7,405 nucleotides of DNA from Clostridia bacterium (GTDB lineage Bacteria > Bacillota > Clostridia > Oscillospirales > Acutalibacteraceae), in contig CAAGBH010000012.1 in NCBI GenBank assembly GCA_900768035.1, forward strand, positions 1-7,405, in the 5' to 3' direction. The stretch's first letter is position 1, and each line of letters starts with the position of its first letter. A program made the translations under genes and the position numbers. Below are positions 5,025 through 7,405 of this stretch, one piece after another. The notes under the pieces are model-generated. The model saw only the letters and a list, made by a program, of their open reading frames with translations, had not been told where the DNA came from and did not search any database.

Positions 5025-6132
5025 ATAAATCTTCAAGTATTTTTAATGCTCTTTCTTCTTCTCTGGGGTAGAGGTGCGAATAGGTATTCCAGGTTATCTC
5101 TATTTTTGCATGACCTAAACGGCGGGCAACTTCTTGTATATTGATTCCATTATTGACGAGCAGGGAAGCATGTGAGTGTCTGAAATCGTGGATGCGTATT
5201 GTTTCAAGGTTTGCTTTTTTGGAAAATTCAATATTCTTATTTGATAATGCTGTATCACTTATACATGAAATACCACCGCATACCCTAAAATCATCTGAAA
5301 AGCGTTTTTCTCTACTTTGCAACGTCTTTTGGTTTTTAAGAATCTTTACTAACACAGAAGGAATTTGAATATCCCTATAGGATGTTTTGTTTTTTGGTGG
5401 GGTTTCAACTATTGACTGTCCTTTAATTTTTTGTGCAACGGAACGGCGGACGTGTATTATGTTATCGTCAATATCGGACCATTTTAGTGCATTTATTTCA
5501 CCCTTGCGCATACCGGTATAAAATGCAATATTAAAAAAAACGTAATAACAAAAATTTTTATCTTTTTTAGCGACGGCTATAAATTTTTTGAATTGTTCAG
5601 GTGTATAGTAGTGTAATTTGTCCTGTGGTTTTTCAAAATAAACCTCTTTAAAGTTTCCTATTTTTAGCAATGGGTTTTTGGAGATGTATTCCATTTTTTC
5701 AGCATAGTTAAGCAGTGCTCTGAACTCACTGAAAATATGCTGCTTCGTTATTAAGGATAAATCTTTTTGAGATATATCGTTTTTCCAATTTTGTAATATA
5801 GGTAACGAAAAATTCGTAATAAGTGTATCTTTAAATGTTGGCAAAATTTCTCTATTTAAAATAGATTTTGTTTTTTCAAGTGTGGTTATCCTAACCTCGC
5901 TTTTTTTGTATTCGATGTATTCATCATAAAGTTGCTGGATTGTCATTTTGCGAGAGTTGTTACTGTTTGCTACTTTTGATTGTAATTGTATTTCAGCGGT
6001 TTTTGCCGCAGTTAGGCCATATACTGTTTTTGATTTTTGTTTATACTTACCGTTATTATCAGTAAAATTATAGGTAACACGGTATTGGGTCACACCGTCT
6101 TTATTCTTTTTTCCTGTTTTGTAAATAGGCAT
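5023..6132 (-). CDS. int: Tyrosine recombinase (phage-type integrase)
   Basis: Site-specific integrase of 369 residues, the usual size for Firmicutes temperate phages and Tn916-like elements. Residues 1-55 form an arm-binding, AP2-like N-terminal domain (MPIYKTGKKNKDGVTQYRVT, then KQKSKTVYGLTAAKTAEI). Residues about 63-160 are the core-binding SAM-like domain (MTIQQLYDEYIEYKKSEV onwards). The catalytic domain (about 172-369) has the full active set: R209 in YTGMRKGEI, a lysine in PPKNKT (247 or 249), H315 and R318 in HDFRHSHAS, H341 in RRLGHAKIEIT, and nucleophile Y351 in TYSHLYP. It is intact and should be active. The ATG follows AAAGGACGG with about 10 nt from AAAGGA, a wide gap. The gene points at tRNA-Ser(GCU), its likely target. 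Its own promoter is unclear; its leader carries repeats that could hide the ribosome binding site, and an opposing small RNA is predicted there. Confidence 0.96.
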   Translation of the reverse strand: MPIYKTGKKNKDGVTQYRVTYNFTDNNGKYKQKSKTVYGLTAAKTAEIQLQSKVANSNNSRKMTIQQLYDEYIEYKKSEVRITTLEKTKSILNREILPTFKDTLITNFSLPILQNWKNDISQKDLSLITKQHIFSEFRALLNYAEKMEYISKNPLLKIGNFKEVYFEKPQDKLHYYTPEQFKKFIAVAKKDKNFCYYVFFNIAFYTGMRKGEINALKWSDIDDNIIHVRRSVAQKIKGQSIVETPPKNKTSYRDIQIPSVLVKILKNQKTLQSREKRFSDDFRVCGGISCISDTALSNKNIEFSKKANLETIRIHDFRHSHASLLVNNGINIQEVARRLGHAKIEITWNTYSHLYPREEERALKILEDL

Positions 6133-6139
6133 AAAAATA

Positions 6140-6238
6140 CCGTCCTTTCATAAAACAAAAATATTCTTGTATTATTTGGACGGATATGTTAAAATATGAC
6201 TGCAAGTGGGTTCTAATCATTTGCAGTCGGTTCCGTCC
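6140..6238. repeat. Three alternating CCGTCC/GGACGG elements in the int leader
   Basis: Plus-strand CCGTCC at 6140-6145, GGACGGA at 6178-6184 and TCCGTCC at 6232-6238. The middle one is inverted relative to both others, so in int mRNA it can pair either with the upstream copy (7 bp, enclosing a further inverted repeat) or with the downstream copy (6 bp), which overlaps the int Shine-Dalgarno AAAGGA (6148-6143). Confidence 0.7.
6167..6195 (+). promoter_or_regulatory. Promoter for a predicted small RNA, opposite to int
   Basis: Plus strand TTGTAT (6167-6172), 17-bp spacer, TAAAAT (6190-6195), the same hexamers and spacing as the cyclophilin gene promoter. There is no plus-strand protein gene downstream; the transcript would start near 6202 and meet a strong terminator within 90 nt. 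Confidence 0.55.
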
Positions 6239-6290
6239 GACATTCTCCGTCTTGGTGTTGGTAGCACCAGGGCGGATTTTTTTATTTTTT
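6202..6290 (+). ncRNA. Predicted small RNA between int and the membrane-protein gene
   Basis: The plus-strand stretch from a likely start near 6202 to the terminator would make an RNA of about 80-90 nt with three consecutive stems. The first is TGCAA with TTGCA (6201-6205 and 6221-6225; the DNA repeat extends to GACTGCAA/TTGCAGTC from 6198). The second is GTCGG with CCGAC (6226-6230 and 6237-6241). The third is the terminator stem at 6246-6276. No open reading frame of note occupies it. It lies opposite to int and the membrane-protein gene, so it overlaps the int leader as antisense RNA if int is transcribed from upstream. It also has CCGUCC, complementary to GGACGG at the int ribosome binding site. 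I do not recognise it as a known RNA family; existence and role are inferred from promoter, folds and terminator alone. Confidence 0.5.
6246..6290 (+). terminator. Strong plus-strand intrinsic terminator
   Basis: TCCGTCTTGGTG (6246-6257) pairs with CACCAGGGCGGA (6265-6276) over 12 bp, two of them G-U, around loop TTGGTAG, followed by TTTTTTTATTTTTT (6277-6290). The T-run is on the plus strand only, so it does not serve the flanking minus-strand genes; the T-tract overlaps the last codons and stop of the membrane-protein gene. Its only visible upstream promoter is the one at 6167. Confidence 0.88.
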
Positions 6291-6953
6291 AGTATTTAAT
6301 GCATCAGGATATATAGTTGTTTGGAAAACTTCACCCGTGGTGCTGTCCTTTACTTCAATAGTGCATTTTCTTGAAGAATCAACATCAAACATTTGATACA
6401 TAATCGATGAAATACCGCAAGACATTACAACCATAGAATCCATATTGTTTTCGAAAGTTTTTTTATCGGCAGTAATTGTAATTTCGCTCAAATCTTTATT
6501 GAATATAATGCTTTTAACTGACTTAAATGCACCGCTCTCGGAAAGTTCATTAATTGCCCGTTTTGCAGTTGAGTTCAATTCAGATATAAATTTTTCATAA
6601 TCTTTCCTTTTGATTGTATAAGTAGCAGAACCATCTTTATTCTTTTTTACATCTATGAAACCGCTGGATTTCTGTTCTTTTGTAAGTTTATAATTAAATT
6701 CTTCTTCACCTAAATTAAGAAATTCTTTTGGTACATTTAATTCAACTGTATCAGAATTTATATTTTTGGAGTTATTCTCATCGGGAGAAGAATTGTTTTC
6801 ATTATTATATGTTTGCACAAACGCTTCTTTGATAGTGGGAGTGTTGTATACCCAAAAGAATCCGCCGCAAATTGTCAATAATATGCCGATAATTATACAC
6901 AATATGCACATTAATAAAATGGTTGTTATAGAAAGTGTTTTTAATTTTTTCAC
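6282..6953 (-). CDS. Single-pass membrane-anchored protein of unknown function
   Basis: A 223-residue protein I do not recognise. It has a short basic start (MKKLKTLS), one long hydrophobic helix (about 8-34), an Asn/Ser/Glu-rich linker (about 48-68), and a soluble domain (about 70-223) with alternating charged strand and helix segments and two cysteines (C179, C197). The early cysteines C16, C19 and C29 do not form a lipobox, so it is predicted to be membrane-anchored with the domain outside, not a lipoprotein. The start is GTG at 6951-6953, preceded by AAGGA 8 nt upstream. It lies 58 bp downstream of the repressor gene on the same strand and may be co-transcribed with it, hence expressed in the lysogen. 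In many temperate phages the gene between repressor and int gives superinfection exclusion or another lysogen trait; that is inference from position only. Confidence 0.85.
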   Translation of the reverse strand: MKKLKTLSITTILLMCILCIIIGILLTICGGFFWVYNTPTIKEAFVQTYNNENNSSPDENNSKNINSDTVELNVPKEFLNLGEEEFNYKLTKEQKSSGFIDVKKNKDGSATYTIKRKDYEKFISELNSTAKRAINELSESGAFKSVKSIIFNKDLSEITITADKKTFENNMDSMVVMSCGISSIMYQMFDVDSSRKCTIEVKDSTTGEVFQTTIYPDALNTKK

Positions 6954-6963
6954 AATATCAATC

Positions 6964-6978
6964 CTTATAATTTATAAG
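6964..6978. repeat. 15-bp palindrome before the membrane-protein gene
   Basis: CTTATAA-T-TTATAAG is a perfect palindrome around one base, 10 bp upstream of the GTG start, overlapping the ribosome binding site AAGGA. It could be part of a -10 region (TATAAA on the minus strand, no good -35), a weak RNA hairpin over the ribosome binding site, or a protein site; the AT-only arms make chance plausible. Confidence 0.4.
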
Positions 6979-7011
6979 TGGCGCTGCAATTTTAAAAGAT
7001 ATTTTGCAATG

Positions 7012-7405
7012 TTATAATATCTTGCTGGTAAATCCTACTGCTTTGCCGAGTATACGAATGTGATTTAACTCTTCTCCAGTATAAATAAAAGGTTGGTAGG
7101 AAGAATTGCAGGCTAAAAGTGTTAATGTATTGTTAGATAAATAAACTTTTTTAAGTGTTGCTTCATCGCCAACTAAAACTGCAGCAATTTCACCATTGTT
7201 TACGGTAGGTTGTTGATGTATATATACTATATCGCCATCCATTATTCTGGCATCAATCATACTGTCGCCTTTGCAGCGCAAAGCGAAATCAGCCTTAATA
7301 TCTTCAGGAATATCAATTTCACACTCAATATTTTCTTCCGCAAGTATTGGTTCTCCGCAAGCAATGTTGCCAAGCAAAGGTATTTTATTTAGATTAGGGA
7401 GCGGA
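7012..7405 (-). CDS. LexA/CI-like repressor, C-terminal S24 peptidase domain (5' end off the window)
   Basis: The visible 131 or so residues are the self-cleaving half of a phage-type repressor; the N-terminal helix-turn-helix would lie beyond the right edge. The frame is open to the window end, reading PLPNLNKIPLLGNIACGEPI, so the TTG at 7375-7377 is internal, not a start. Conserved parts are the cleavage site (AC-GEP, expected between Cys and Gly), GDSM with the catalytic serine in CKGDSMIDARIMDGDIVYI, and the catalytic lysine in EATLKKVYL. RILGKAVGFTSKIL closes the domain. Such repressors keep the prophage silent and are cleaved when RecA filaments form after DNA damage. Followed after 58 bp by the membrane-protein gene on the same strand. 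A host LexA is unlikely, given the int context and C-terminus. Confidence 0.9.
   Translation of the reverse strand, partial: PLPNLNKIPLLGNIACGEPILAEENIECEIDIPEDIKADFALRCKGDSMIDARIMDGDIVYIHQQPTVNNGEIAAVLVGDEATLKKVYLSNNTLTLLACNSSYQPFIYTGEELNHIRILGKAVGFTSKIL

Noticed and set aside
4929..5144. Plus-strand 71-codon frame starting in tRNA-Ser(GCU)
   Set aside because: It begins within the tRNA, crosses its terminator and runs opposite the end of int; no ribosome binding site.
6246..6290. T-box-like sequence (GGTAGCACC) in the int-upstream region
   Set aside because: The T-box antiterminator core AGGGTGGNACC is absent, there is no downstream gene on that strand, and the length is too short.
6846..6930. 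Lipoprotein signal in the membrane protein
   Set aside because: C16, C19 and C29 lack the small residue required before a lipobox cysteine; the helix looks like a plain membrane anchor.
7210..7392. Plus-strand 60-codon frame opposite the repressor
   Set aside because: It is a shadow of the conserved S24 peptidase domain and has no ribosome binding site.
1..7405. CRISPR array, insertion sequence, transposase or toxin-antitoxin pair
   Set aside because: No regularly spaced repeats, no IS-type terminal repeats or transposase, and no small gene pair of that kind were found.

Overview
The window looks like the chromosome of an AT-rich, endospore-forming Firmicute, most likely a class Clostridia relative (Oscillospiraceae/Ruminococcaceae type). 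The grounds are AGGAGG-type ribosome binding sites, sigma-A-like TTGACA/TATAAT promoters, low G+C, a spoVAC sporulation gene, and the clostridial style of the GltX, NrdR, cyclophilin and MgtE proteins. I cannot name a species from the sequence alone.

Left part (1 to about 4960) is ordinary chromosome. On the minus strand lie the N-terminal two fifths of glutamyl-tRNA synthetase (gltX, running off the left edge) and, upstream of it, nrdR, separated by a strong terminator hairpin. nrdR is divergent from a plus-strand cyclophilin-type peptidyl-prolyl isomerase. The 105 bp between them hold two face-to-face promoters in an almost symmetric inverted repeat, with a good NrdR-box match at its centre. 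Further along the plus strand come spoVAC (its Shine-Dalgarno lies inside a terminator-like hairpin), a TIGR01212/YtqA-type radical SAM gene, and mgtE, a magnesium channel. mgtE is driven by a perfect-consensus promoter followed by a terminator-like leader hairpin. Two tRNA-Ser genes (UGA, then GCU) end this part.

Right part (about 4940 to 7405) appears to be the left end of a temperate prophage or a similar integrative element inserted at the 3' end of tRNA-Ser(GCU). On the minus strand it carries a tyrosine integrase, a single-pass membrane protein of unknown function, and the C-terminal S24 peptidase half of a LexA/CI-like repressor that runs off the right edge. This is the classical int - membrane protein - repressor lysogeny layout. 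A perfect 11-bp tandem repeat sits between the tRNA and the end of int and may be integrase arm-type sites.

The most unusual piece is the 149-bp gap between int and the membrane-protein gene. On the plus strand, opposite to both genes, it holds a promoter (TTGTAT-17-TAAAAT), up to three consecutive stem-loops and a strong intrinsic terminator, which together predict a roughly 80-90 nt small RNA. The same stretch, read as int mRNA leader, has three copies of a GGACGG/CCGTCC element that could pair in two mutually exclusive ways, one covering the int ribosome binding site. This is the best candidate for an undescribed regulatory system here; it is inferred from sequence only.
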